This document shows positions 55,628 to 64,000 of a stretch of DNA of 64,000 nt, in pieces. This DNA is from Cytophagales bacterium. GTDB lineage: Bacteria; Bacteroidota; Bacteroidia; Cytophagales; Flammeovirgaceae. Below the pieces are notes generated by a model. The model worked only from the letters and a program-made list of their open reading frames with translations, searched no databases and was not told the origin of the DNA. The translations under genes were made by a program, and so were the position numbers. Position 1 is the first letter of the stretch; the number at the start of each line of letters is the position of its first letter. The stretch covers positions 310,001 to 374,000 of the forward strand of contig JANWWC010000003.1 in assembly GCA_025056215.1 (NCBI GenBank), in the 5' to 3' direction.

Positions 55628-58222
55628 ACGAAAAAATATGCCGAGACGTATTCCAAAATTTCTGCGAAGTTCAGGGTGTAAGTAAGTTACTCGATGTGTA
55701 AAATCTATGCGAAGGAGTTTGAAAATGTTCTCGATACTATAGAACACTTCTGCGTAGGGCGAATTTGGAGTAAATGATTTAAAATGCTCTTCTTCAGGCA
55801 AACGATTGCCCCATCTATCAATATAGGGAATTAAATATAAATTAGCCGTGCTAACAGTTCCGTATATCATGCGTGTACCAGCAGAAGTACGCCATTTGAG
55901 TTTTTTTAAGTAAGGAATTCGATTAAAAAATAATCCTTCGAAACGGTGATAGACATGGAGTGAAAGGTATCTGTCACTTACAAATTCTAAATAATTCATA
56001 AGGTTGTAAGCTCCTCTTGCATTAAGAAAAAAAGTTTCATTCCCCAAATGAGTTTCTAAGAGAGGATAAGGAACTGTAGAGGGAATAACGCCTGCTGTAA
56101 TGGTGTATTGGGTTCTTCCCAGACTTCCTAACCGAATATCGTGTTGCATCGAAAGAACGAATTTTCTATAATGAAAGTCTCCTAAATTTTGAAAACGAAA
56201 ACCTTGAGTGAATCGAAAAGTCCAAACAGGATAGCGGCTATAAGTGATAGTATAACGATGATTTCCTCGATTTACGTATCTTTCTCCAATGCTATAACGA
56301 ATTTCAGCTATGACTTCATTTACTTCAAATCGGCTTTTTCTTTCGGGTAAAGAAGCTAAATTTGAAATATCAAATTGTTTTTCAGGTGTTACGGGAATTT
56401 CGTAAAACTCAAAGTTATAAAGCGGTTCAAAAGCGCGATGTCTCAATGTGATTTTACTACGCAACCCTTCTGCTAAATCGCTTTCTATGTAGGCCATTGC
56501 GATATTGTGCAAAAAGGGGTTTTTTAGTTTTCCGAATCTTGCAAATGCTAAAAACAGTTCTGTACTTAAAATATCATCACTAAAAATACCAACTTGATCG
56601 ATATCGCGTTGGTAAGAAATTCCTGCTACACTCCATCGCTCTCTATGAAAAATGGATTTTCCACCAAGATAGTACTTAAAACGGTTATCCTTTGTGCCAT
56701 AAGCTGTATAGGCTTCGAAGACCCATTTTTCACTAAATTTTTCATTGGTGCGAAAACCAGGGCGAAATCGAAATCCTTCTACATCGTTGATGGCTCCCAA
56801 AAATAAGTAAGGGCCAAATTCTACTTTGCCAAGGTCGTGGTAGCCATTCACTACTATGTCGATAATTTCCATGTATGTTCTTACAACAGGGACTTTTTTG
56901 ATAGTATCGATAATAGAATACAAACTCAATGTAGCTTCGGAGAGGGAATCATGTCGGTTTTGTTGCCAATACGATTCATCGGCATTATAAGCGTCTGCTT
57001 CTACGACTACGTCTTGTTCGTAAAAACTAAATGGACGCACAAAATTGATTTTAAAGTTTCGGTTAGAACTATAAAACTTTATTAACATTCCAGCCCAGTC
57101 GTCTTTGATTTCCCCTATGTCAATGATGAGACGCGTTTTATCGGGCAACCAACCTTTATCTTGGGCCACTTCTATCATTTGTTGTTGGATAACGACTTTT
57201 TCAATAAAATTCAAATTTGCTTCCTTAGTAATAGTTACATCTATTTGTTTAAGTGCGTAATGATAGGAGGAATCGGCAATCCACATGACGCCTGTAAAAG
57301 CTAAATCTTGCGGTTGTTTAGGTTTGAACTTGATTTTATAGCATGGAATTCCGTCCATTAGAGTAGTGCGCGGATTATCATCATCATCATTTTCTTGGTA
57401 GATGAGTTCGTAGTCATAAAATAAATTCCAGCTATCAGCAATTGGAGAAATAAAATCTTTTTCAAATAGGCGAATGTAATTGTTGTAAAAATTAAAATCT
57501 TGAAAAGCTTCTTGCATAAACTGTTTAGCAGGACTTGTATCTTTCAGCAAACCCGTGACCTTTTCTTTTTTAATATTTTCTCGCCTTTTTTCTGGAAATT
57601 TTCTATAAAATACATCTGCAATTTGCTCGGAGATAAAAATAGGAATTGTAGGCTTTCCATCTTCTCCTGCAGCGACTTTAGCTGCTTCTAATACATGTAG
57701 TATTTGTTGCATCGACTTTTTTTGTTGAAATTTTTCAGTGATATTATCGATAGAAACTTCTGTTCGAGCGTATCTTTCGTATTCGTAAAAGTCCAAGTTG
57801 TTTTTATTGTTTCTTTCTTTGTTTTCTATCACTTTTCGCATGATAGCATATACAGGGTTTTCGTATTTTCTTTTAGTAATTACTACCTCCTGTAGTTCGA
57901 TTCCTTCAGTAAGTTGAAAATTTATTATTTGTTCTTTGTTTTTTTGGATAAGTTTGTATTTAGGTTGATAGCCTACACTTGTTGCCCAAAGAGTGTCAGA
58001 AGGAGGATTTTCTGAGATTAATCGATAATTTCCTTCGAAATCGGTGGTAGTGCCTTCTACATTCTTGGAAGATTTAAGATATACGTTTGCAAAAGGAATT
58101 CCTTCTCCCGTAGAGGCATCAGTTACTTTGCCTGTAATGATGGTTTTTTGAGCATGAGCATAACTAAAAACTAAAATTAGCAGGCAACAGAAATAAATAA
58201 CAGTCATTGAGAAGTTTGCCAA
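55622..58222 (-). CDS. DUF5686 outer-membrane protein with carboxypeptidase-regulatory-like domain
   Basis: An 866-residue protein with a signal peptide (about 1-24, ending AHAQ). A carboxypeptidase-regulatory-like beta domain follows (about 27-110, ITGKVTDASTGEGIPFANVYLKSS), then the DUF5686 region with ELQEVVITKRKYENPVYAIMRKVIENK. The rest forms an outer-membrane beta-barrel, ending in an aromatic residue near FRL (GIRLGIFFRL). Such proteins are common in Bacteroidota and resemble TonB-linked proteins in their N-terminal domain, but have no plug. It may be co-transcribed with comEC, 85 bases upstream. Function unknown. Confidence 0.9.
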   Translation of the reverse strand: MANFSMTVIYFCCLLILVFSYAHAQKTIITGKVTDASTGEGIPFANVYLKSSKNVEGTTTDFEGNYRLISENPPSDTLWATSVGYQPKYKLIQKNKEQIINFQLTEGIELQEVVITKRKYENPVYAIMRKVIENKERNNKNNLDFYEYERYARTEVSIDNITEKFQQKKSMQQILHVLEAAKVAAGEDGKPTIPIFISEQIADVFYRKFPEKRRENIKKEKVTGLLKDTSPAKQFMQEAFQDFNFYNNYIRLFEKDFISPIADSWNLFYDYELIYQENDDDDNPRTTLMDGIPCYKIKFKPKQPQDLAFTGVMWIADSSYHYALKQIDVTITKEANLNFIEKVVIQQQMIEVAQDKGWLPDKTRLIIDIGEIKDDWAGMLIKFYSSNRNFKINFVRPFSFYEQDVVVEADAYNADESYWQQNRHDSLSEATLSLYSIIDTIKKVPVVRTYMEIIDIVVNGYHDLGKVEFGPYLFLGAINDVEGFRFRPGFRTNEKFSEKWVFEAYTAYGTKDNRFKYYLGGKSIFHRERWSVAGISYQRDIDQVGIFSDDILSTELFLAFARFGKLKNPFLHNIAMAYIESDLAEGLRSKITLRHRAFEPLYNFEFYEIPVTPEKQFDISNLASLPERKSRFEVNEVIAEIRYSIGERYVNRGNHRYTITYSRYPVWTFRFTQGFRFQNLGDFHYRKFVLSMQHDIRLGSLGRTQYTITAGVIPSTVPYPLLETHLGNETFFLNARGAYNLMNYLEFVSDRYLSLHVYHRFEGLFFNRIPYLKKLKWRTSAGTRMIYGTVSTANLYLIPYIDRWGNRLPEEEHFKSFTPNSPYAEVFYSIENIFKLLRIDFTHRVTYLHPELRRNFGIRLGIFFRL

Positions 58223-58236
58223 TTTAATTTATTTTA

Positions 58237-58244
58237 CAAATTTA
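58237..58244 (-). promoter_or_regulatory. Candidate -7 promoter box of the DUF5686 gene
   Basis: Minus-strand TAAATTTG matches TAnnTTTG 14 bases upstream of the first ATG (58222). This close spacing would favour either a very short leader or use of the next in-frame ATG at 58207. Confidence 0.35.
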
Positions 58245-58307
58245 CAAATATGCCTTAAGAATGAATACAGATGCAGGAACTTTTTAAGTTCTTCTCAAAC
58301 TTTATGA

Positions 58308-60374
58308 TCAATCTAAATTAAGATATACACTCCCTTGTTGTTGGATGTTGAATAGTTTTCGAGAATAAATATGTTGCTTTAATCTTGAAAAAGATTTCTG
58401 AGAAACAGACGCATCTGCAATCCAGTAGCGAACTGAAAGAGCAGAACTAACATTAGATATTTTAAACCTGTGATTTGTGATTAAAATATCTATTGAAAAA
58501 GGAACATTTTCATATCCAGATTCAAGCAAGAAGATAGTTTTATTTTGGTATACCCAAAGATGCCCCTCTTGCAAGCGCACGTATGGAATAGGAGAAATAA
58601 AATTACTATCCAGATTAAAAAAGAGAGATTTTCGTTCAGTAGATTGCTGGTGTTGCTTCATTACTTGTTGAACAATTTTATGGTGAGCTAATAAACGTGT
58701 GTCAGCGTAATTATAAGCATTCTCGCTTGAAAAAAAACTGACATGAGTTCCTTGACGAAGGTCGTAAACCCACAATTGATGTTCTTGATAACGCATAATT
58801 TTAGAAATAATATTATAAGAGGCATAACCTACTGCAGCTAAGCAAGCTAATTTGATTCCCATTCGTTGATGATGAAACCAATGAAGAGAAATACCTACTA
58901 AAAACAAATATATCCCGACAGTTTCAAGAGTAGAGAGATAAACAGGCGTGATAACTGCATAAGGAAGATTTGAAAGATGCTCAAGCAGAAAATTCTGTCC
59001 AAGAATTATCTGATTAATTGCGTAGCCTAAAGTTTCAGGTACGAAAGGTAAAAAACTTGTAACAACAATGCTCAAACCTCCTATTAACAAAAGAGCTGCT
59101 AAAGGTACTACGATGAGATTAGAAACAAAAAAGAAAGTTGGAAACTGTCCGAAATAATGAATGCTAATAGGAGCAGTTGCCAAAGTTGCTGCAAGAGCTA
59201 CACAACTAATTTGCCAAATGTAGTCTAACAATCTGTTGTCAAATTCTAAAAGTTCATAAAATTTGGGTTGAAAATAAACAATTCCTACAACAGCAAGATA
59301 AGAGAGTTGAAATCCTACTTGAAACAGCAAAAAAGGTTGAAAACAGAGCAAAAGGAAAGCAGAAACAGCAATAGTATTATAGATGTTTGTTTGACGTCGA
59401 GTCGCTTGGGCAATAGCCATCAACGAGAACATAGTAACGGCACGCAACACCGAAGGCGACAGACCTGTAACAAAAGCATAACTCCATAGAAGAAAAATAG
59501 AAAAAAAGGTTTTTAGAACTATTCCGCGCTTAAAGCGGTCGGTCCAACTGAGTAAAAATTGAATGATTCCGTATAACAATCCTACGTGCAACCCTGAGAC
59601 AGCTAACACATGCATTGCTCCTGTAGAAGCATATATTTGACGTATGTCGTCATGTAGCGAGCTTTTGATTCCTAGCAATAAGGCTGTAAGAATACTGTGA
59701 GCCTCGGAAGATGGTATTGAAGTTTGCAAAACACTATCGGCATAGCGTCTAATTTGCAAACTGATAGACATCCAAATAGAAGGCGGGCGATGATCAATTT
59801 TTAAAATTTTTCCTTGTTTGATATGAAATTGATGAAATATATTTTGATACATCATATATCCCTGATAATCAAACTGAAATGGATTGCCAGGAGCTGGAAT
59901 TCTTTTAGTTTGTTCGAGAATTAGAAATACATCTCCGTAGTAAAATTTTTCTGGGCTTTGAAAGTAAAGAATCGCTTTTCCTTGGCACGTTTTCCAAAAA
60001 GAATCCGTTCGTACAGCTTGTACCTCTACGACAATTTTTGAGCGATTCGATTGTGTTTCAGAGTCGCTGATAGCAACTGCTTTGTATGCAATTCCATGAG
60101 AAACATTTCCAAAATGTTGAGAGTCATTAAGTGCGTAGTATTGATATGAAAGGTTGATTCCTGTTACAACTAAAAAAATACTTCCAATGATTCCTCTAAG
60201 AGTTTCTAATAATAAAAATGTTCTTGGATGAAAAATAAAGGTACAACCGTACAAAATCACAACAAAAATTATCCATTTCATCGGAATAGAAACAGAAAAG
60301 TGATTAAGGTAGGCAATCAAGATTCCAGTGATTAGCCATAAAACGAAGCGTACAAATGGAACTCCTGAAAACAT
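58308..60374 (-). CDS. comEC: DNA uptake channel ComEC/Rec2
   Basis: A 688-residue inner-membrane protein for DNA import during natural transformation. The N-terminal DUF4131-type region has membrane helices and an OB-fold-like segment (FGNVSHGIAYKAVA), and the Competence domain follows with GAMHVLAVSGLHVGLLYG (near 252-266) and LLWSYAFVTGLSPSVLRA. It lacks the C-terminal metallo-beta-lactamase nuclease of long ComEC forms, as is common in Bacteroidota. The C-terminal ~170 residues are soluble. A ComEA-like HHH protein is encoded at 37.5 kb. Confidence 0.93.
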   Translation of the reverse strand: MFSGVPFVRFVLWLITGILIAYLNHFSVSIPMKWIIFVVILYGCTFIFHPRTFLLLETLRGIIGSIFLVVTGINLSYQYYALNDSQHFGNVSHGIAYKAVAISDSETQSNRSKIVVEVQAVRTDSFWKTCQGKAILYFQSPEKFYYGDVFLILEQTKRIPAPGNPFQFDYQGYMMYQNIFHQFHIKQGKILKIDHRPPSIWMSISLQIRRYADSVLQTSIPSSEAHSILTALLLGIKSSLHDDIRQIYASTGAMHVLAVSGLHVGLLYGIIQFLLSWTDRFKRGIVLKTFFSIFLLWSYAFVTGLSPSVLRAVTMFSLMAIAQATRRQTNIYNTIAVSAFLLLCFQPFLLFQVGFQLSYLAVVGIVYFQPKFYELLEFDNRLLDYIWQISCVALAATLATAPISIHYFGQFPTFFFVSNLIVVPLAALLLIGGLSIVVTSFLPFVPETLGYAINQIILGQNFLLEHLSNLPYAVITPVYLSTLETVGIYLFLVGISLHWFHHQRMGIKLACLAAVGYASYNIISKIMRYQEHQLWVYDLRQGTHVSFFSSENAYNYADTRLLAHHKIVQQVMKQHQQSTERKSLFFNLDSNFISPIPYVRLQEGHLWVYQNKTIFLLESGYENVPFSIDILITNHRFKISNVSSALSVRYWIADASVSQKSFSRLKQHIYSRKLFNIQQQGSVYLNLD

Positions 60375-61098
60375 TGAAAAGCATAATTACTCCAACAAAA
60401 TACCAAATTTTAATTTTTATGCAAGTTGTGCGCCTCAAACATGATTGCACTTTTTTACTTTGAATGGTTTGGCCTAATACTCTTGTCTTATAGTTTGCTT
60501 GTGCAATAGAACATACCACCAATTTTTGTAAAAATCCTTGATTGTTGTTTTTTTGCTGATAAGTGATTAGCTTCAAAAGCCGCTTACAAAGGCTAATTGT
60601 AAAATAGCCAACTTTGTTTATTCCATAGAACCTACAACGCCAGCGAAACGAAATTTTACAAAAGAGATTTTCCTCTTAATTTTCTTATATTGTTTATAAT
60701 ACATTTCTAAATCTTGCTTCCATAGAAGCAAAAGCCATTTTTTGGTAAAGTTTCATGCAAAATTCGCCGTTTTTATATTTGACCTTAAAACCCTTATGAA
60801 AAGCATTTTAATCGTTCGCAATTTTAGAGTTAATATGTCGCATTGAAAAATTTGCCGCGAGTTCAATATAAGTCCCTAATGAGAAGAGTTTTCATTTTTA
60901 CTTGTGCATAAAAAAGAATCGAAAAACGCGTAAACCACGTTGAGCATAAAGCCATGCTGCTGTTTTCAAACTTTTTTTGATTTTTGACTTCTTAGAATGA
61001 CGTCTTTTAGTGTATCATAAGCGCAATCATTTTATACCTATTGGCGTTAGAAAAGTAATTTCAACCACCTAATTTTTAGGAAATCTTGAGTAAAGTGG
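60375..61098. other. 724-base gap without a recognised gene
   Basis: No reading frame of convincing coding character, tRNA or rRNA is visible. Frames are interrupted repeatedly on both strands. One small hairpin, TTGCTTC (60714-60720) with GAAGCAA (60725-60731), is followed by AAGCC rather than T residues. The stretch from about 60880 to 61090 might be a decayed gene or a non-coding RNA locus, but I cannot support either. The comEC promoter is probably within its first 100 bases. Confidence 0.4.
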
Positions 61099-62226
61099 TT
61101 AAAAACTTTGTTCAGATTCTTTTGTTTCAGTTTCTTCTGGTTTTGGAGTTTCAGAAGGAGAAGCAGAAGAGGTGGGTTTCTTTTTCTTTTTGGATTTTTG
61201 CGATTTTTTTCCTTTTCCAATTTCAATATACGTATTTTGTTCAGCTACTTGCAAGATAATATCGAACTCATTTTCTTGTAGTTCTTCCTCTTCAGTTTTG
61301 GCATACCATTGCTCATTTTCGAACTCGTTGTAGACGGTATCTGTTTCAGCAGTGGTTTTTTTCTTTTTAAAAATCTTAGCCAATAAGCTGGGTTTTTCGA
61401 TAGGATTTCCTAAGCTATCGTATTCTATTTTTTTACAAAGCAATCCAAATAGATTAGAAAGTTTTTTTTGGCAATTCAATTCTTGTTGAGCTCTTTGAGC
61501 TTCTAATTCGGCTTCCCATTTAGGGCGCATAGAGTCTACGTAATCCATAATCTTTTTTCCAATAGTGTAGTTATAAACAATTTGGTCCCAATTGGCTCCT
61601 TTGAAGAATACAGAGTCAGGAATCATTTTCTTTTCGCGTTTTTCTTGTTTTTGGGGATTTGAAACAGAATCTGGGGCATTTATATTAGAAGTAGCAGTTG
61701 TAGGCTTTTCCTCGGGAGTAGGGAGCACAGGCACTGGAGGAGCATCGCCCGTAATAGTAGAATCGATGACGTATTCTTCTTCTTTTAGAGTTGGGTCAAA
61801 AATTACAGTTTGGGAGGTGTCAGGTTTGTGAATAGTAATGCGTGCTAAGACAATTCTGTTAAAATTTTGTTGCCTTGAAGGGATGATTCTATCGAACAAA
61901 GGAGGATTTTTTTCTCTCAATCCAAACTGATTAGCTTGTGGCCCGCGCATGAAAGGAATATCTTTGGGAATGGTATCGTTATCGAACATCAACATTCCAT
62001 GGTCGTTTTTTTGCCTGATGTCGGCCAACAATTTTTGAGCTTTTCCATACACCACGCTGTCTGTAAGAGGAGCAGGAACAAAGTAAGAAAAGAATTGTTC
62101 ATTCACCTTTTCTCCAAAATGAAAAGCAGTGAAGTAATCAGGGCATACGTATCTTTTAGTACATCCACTTAGCAAGTACAGCAAAACCAATAAGCTGCGA
62201 GTATATGACAATCTCCTTGTTTTCAT
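61099..62226 (-). CDS. Lipoprotein of unknown function with low-complexity tail
   Basis: A 375-residue lipoprotein with the lipobox LLSGC (C22). A conserved-looking domain (about 22-145) contains FTAFHFGEKVNEQFF, QKLLADIRQKNDHGMLMFDND and NRIVLARITIHK. A Pro/Thr/Ser-rich linker follows (about 165-205), then a helical region with WEAELEAQRAQQELNCQKKL, and a Lys/Ser/Thr/Glu-rich C-terminal tail (KKSQKSKKKKKPT). Such a basic tail is probably disordered. I recognise no named family. It is transcribed divergently from the outer-membrane protein gene at 62402. Confidence 0.8.
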   Translation of the reverse strand: MKTRRLSYTRSLLVLLYLLSGCTKRYVCPDYFTAFHFGEKVNEQFFSYFVPAPLTDSVVYGKAQKLLADIRQKNDHGMLMFDNDTIPKDIPFMRGPQANQFGLREKNPPLFDRIIPSRQQNFNRIVLARITIHKPDTSQTVIFDPTLKEEEYVIDSTITGDAPPVPVLPTPEEKPTTATSNINAPDSVSNPQKQEKREKKMIPDSVFFKGANWDQIVYNYTIGKKIMDYVDSMRPKWEAELEAQRAQQELNCQKKLSNLFGLLCKKIEYDSLGNPIEKPSLLAKIFKKKKTTAETDTVYNEFENEQWYAKTEEEELQENEFDIILQVAEQNTYIEIGKGKKSQKSKKKKKPTSSASPSETPKPEETETKESEQSF

Positions 62227-62401
62227 TGATTATTAAGCTAGAGGAATAAGTTTCTTATAAAGACAAACGAAAAAAAATCCTTATACATTTTAAGTTTGAT
62301 AGTTAAAACGCTAACTTGTACTTTTTCGTGTATTTTATTACAAATATAATAAATTTCTTTGTAAACACTAAAATGAGTTGCTTTTGTATTTAATCATTCA
62401 A

Positions 62402-63133
62402 ATGTTTATGCGTTTATTTTTATTTTTCTTTTTCAAGGGGTTATTAGAAATATTTTCGATAAGCTTTGTAGTAGCTCAGAAACATGAAATGGGCTTAGGA
62501 ATAGGACCTACGAATTACAAAGGAGATCTCGCTCCATCAGTAAATTGGAAGAATACGAGTGTAGCAGGAACTTTTTTTTATCGCATGAATATTAGTCGAA
62601 GCATTTCTTGGAAGAGTAATTTGAGTTTTGGTAATATTCGTGCGGCAGACTACTTCGGAAGAGCTATTCAAAAGGAAAGAAATTTTGAATTCTCTTCGTT
62701 TTTTGCGCAAGTTAGTTCACAAATAGAATATAATTTTTTTGATATGCGTTTTCCTAAAAGCAAATATCAATATTCGCCTTACTTATTTGCAGGATTGGGT
62801 ATGGCGAATTACGTTTTTTCTTCAAACTATTCGAGCGCTGTAGAACCCTCCTCGCAAGTTTTATTACCTTTTGGAGTAGGTATTAAAAAAGCTTTTAACA
62901 GAGATCTTAACATCGGGGCAGAATGGATCACGTTCAAAACTTTTTCTGACAATCTAGATGGACTTTCTAACCAAGAAAACTCTTCTTTTCCAAGTGGGTA
63001 TCGCGGTTTTTTTGCTAATGCAGATATGTATTACATAATAAAATTTTCAATAAGTTATGTGATTTATAACATAATATGCCCGCATCATTACAAAAATTAT
63101 ATGATACCTCCTTCTGAAATCTTAAAACCATGA
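62402..63133 (+). CDS. Outer-membrane beta-barrel protein (DUF6089-like)
   Basis: A 243-residue protein starting at the ATG at 62402; a TTG eight codons upstream is also open. The signal peptide MRLFLFFFFKGLLEIFSISF ends at VVAQ. The mature start KHEMGLGIGPTNYKGDLAP is the pattern of DUF6089 proteins, followed by SRSISWKSNLSFGNIRAADY and alternating beta strands. The C-terminal part carries DMYYIIKFSISYVIY. The family is predicted outer-membrane porin-like. It overlaps the next gene by 4 bases (ATGA), implying translational coupling. Confidence 0.85.
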   Translation: MFMRLFLFFFFKGLLEIFSISFVVAQKHEMGLGIGPTNYKGDLAPSVNWKNTSVAGTFFYRMNISRSISWKSNLSFGNIRAADYFGRAIQKERNFEFSSFFAQVSSQIEYNFFDMRFPKSKYQYSPYLFAGLGMANYVFSSNYSSAVEPSSQVLLPFGVGIKKAFNRDLNIGAEWITFKTFSDNLDGLSNQENSSFPSGYRGFFANADMYYIIKFSISYVIYNIICPHHYKNYMIPPSEILKP

Positions 63134-64000
63134 TAGACATGATACGAGTAAGAGAATCGCGTGCAGCTATTGAAAAGATTTATATTGAGATTAGGCATTT
63201 TTTTAATCGAGGCTACTATAAGCCTTTTGGAGTATCTGGAAAAGAAATGATTGACGCACTTTTGATGTTGCGCCCTGAGATTTATGGTTCTATCAACGAT
63301 CCGAAAAAAGTAGAACTCGACGGACTTGTTTATGTGATTGACCGCTTGCCTAAAGGGATTGAAGAGTGTAGAATTATCAATTTTATTTCAGAAGAGGGAT
63401 ATGCCACCTCTAGTTTTGAGCACTTTGTACCTCCTAAACGCAAAAGAAACTGTTATCGGGTGGATAGTGAACAGTTTTGTATTGAAATTACGCGCGGGCG
63501 CAGCGAATTGTACGATATTCTTACGCATCTGACTTTTTTGTTTATTGAAGCTGAAAAAATTAAACGTCGAACCCATGATGAAAAAGGTCGCAAAACCAGA
63601 GAATGGCACTATCTAGAAGAGCTCGCTAAACATAAATACACGCCCGAAGGTAGAGAATTAGAAGTTGCTATTACTCATACAAGCACGATTGTAGGACGCA
63701 CTTTCGATGAAACGCGGCGTGCTTATTATCGATTGGCAGAAAACCCTAAGGATAATAGTGGATTGTTCAACATTGTTTATCATCTGGGGCGGGTAAGTTT
63801 AGAAGAAGAGCGAGAACAAAAGTGGCGTGAAATTCGCTTTACTCCTACTTTGCGCGAACGGATTGGGCAGCACATCTACGGAGAAAGGTGGGCTACTAAT
63901 ATCAAAGAAGTAATTTATAGTCAATATAAAAACCAGCGCCCTTTGCACATTATTAGTGCTAATATGCACAGTGTTTTAAATGCTTTGTTTGCTTATCCTG
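63130..64000 (+). CDS. DUF6909-like protein, cut by the window end
   Basis: The frame opens at ATG 63130 (overlapping the previous stop as ATGA) and stays open to the window edge, giving at least 290 residues. Conserved pieces are IEIRHFFNRGYYKPFGVSGK, MLRPEIYGSINDPKKVELDGL, YVIDRLPKGIEECRII, ELYDILTHLTFLFIEAEKIK and RPLHIISANMHSVLNALF. I associate this pattern with the DUF6909 family found in Cytophagales and some Spirochaetes. No signal peptide is present. The function is unknown. The coupling to a beta-barrel gene is a notable context. Confidence 0.8.
   Translation, partial: MIDMIRVRESRAAIEKIYIEIRHFFNRGYYKPFGVSGKEMIDALLMLRPEIYGSINDPKKVELDGLVYVIDRLPKGIEECRIINFISEEGYATSSFEHFVPPKRKRNCYRVDSEQFCIEITRGRSELYDILTHLTFLFIEAEKIKRRTHDEKGRKTREWHYLEELAKHKYTPEGRELEVAITHTSTIVGRTFDETRRAYYRLAENPKDNSGLFNIVYHLGRVSLEEEREQKWREIRFTPTLRERIGQHIYGERWATNIKEVIYSQYKNQRPLHIISANMHSVLNALFAYP

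Noticed and set aside
60304-60576. 90-codon open frame upstream of comEC
   Set aside because: It overlaps the comEC start in another frame and has no signal peptide or family pattern; it looks random.

Overview
The window is a low-G+C chromosomal segment from a member of the Bacteroidota, most likely Cytophagales or a close relative. Four things point there. Candidate -7 promoter boxes of the Bacteroidota type TAnnTTTG lie shortly upstream of many genes. Starts are mostly ATG with A-rich leaders. Several families typical of the phylum are present: DUF5686 outer-membrane protein, a GldG-type protein, DUF6089- and DUF6909-like proteins, a two-component-regulator propeller fused to PP2C, TPR-CHAT, and a short ComEC. 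Many lipoproteins and TPR proteins are also present. I saw no rRNA, tRNA, CRISPR array, insertion sequence or prophage.

Layout. 0.3-7.3 kb: ammonium transporter, a small unknown protein, a large propeller/PP2C sensor, DUF423, and a NYN-RNase/cold-shock fusion; two perfect parS-type palindromes sit in the gap at 6.1-6.2 kb. 7.5-15.6 kb: orphan MoxR ATPase, a ceramidase-like membrane hydrolase overlapping a ComB phosphatase, a TPR histidine-kinase-like protein with a degenerate ATPase domain, Mpl, and a GNAT-fold protein. 15.6-32.9 kb: leuS, trpB, a membrane protein/lipoprotein pair, AI-2E transporter, uvrA, LysM protein, lpxD, surE, xth, dapA, and a membrane Fe-S protein. 33-39.1 kb: sugar-binding lipoprotein with a glycosyltransferase, sucA, an HHH protein, and a SerB-like phosphatase. 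39.12-39.57 kb: a 440-bp non-coding region with a dense cluster of DnaA-box-like nonamers, my candidate for oriC. 39.6-51.9 kb: secreted TPR-CHAT protein, groES-groEL, GldG-like protein, pyrF, small proteins, a response regulator, transglutaminase, and a Wzm-like permease. 51.9-64 kb: HTTM protein, yajC, TPR protein, DUF5686, comEC, a lipoprotein, a beta-barrel protein, and a DUF6909-like gene cut by the window end.

Most genes are single housekeeping or envelope genes rather than long operons. Several usual partners are absent: trpA, sucB, the Wzt ATPase, the GldG ATPase/permease, the sugar ABC transporter, and DUF58 beside MoxR. Convergent pairs are packed so tightly that five abut or overlap at their 3' ends. 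The most notable non-coding signal is the pairing of the DnaA-box cluster at 39.1-39.4 kb with two parS sites 33 kb away. Together they suggest the window covers the replication-origin domain. On the protein side, the secreted TPR-CHAT protease-like protein, the degenerate TPR kinase, the NYN-cold-shock fusion, and a possible sulfonolipid/ceramide-like lipid set (ceramidase-like, ComB, GNAT) deserve a second look.
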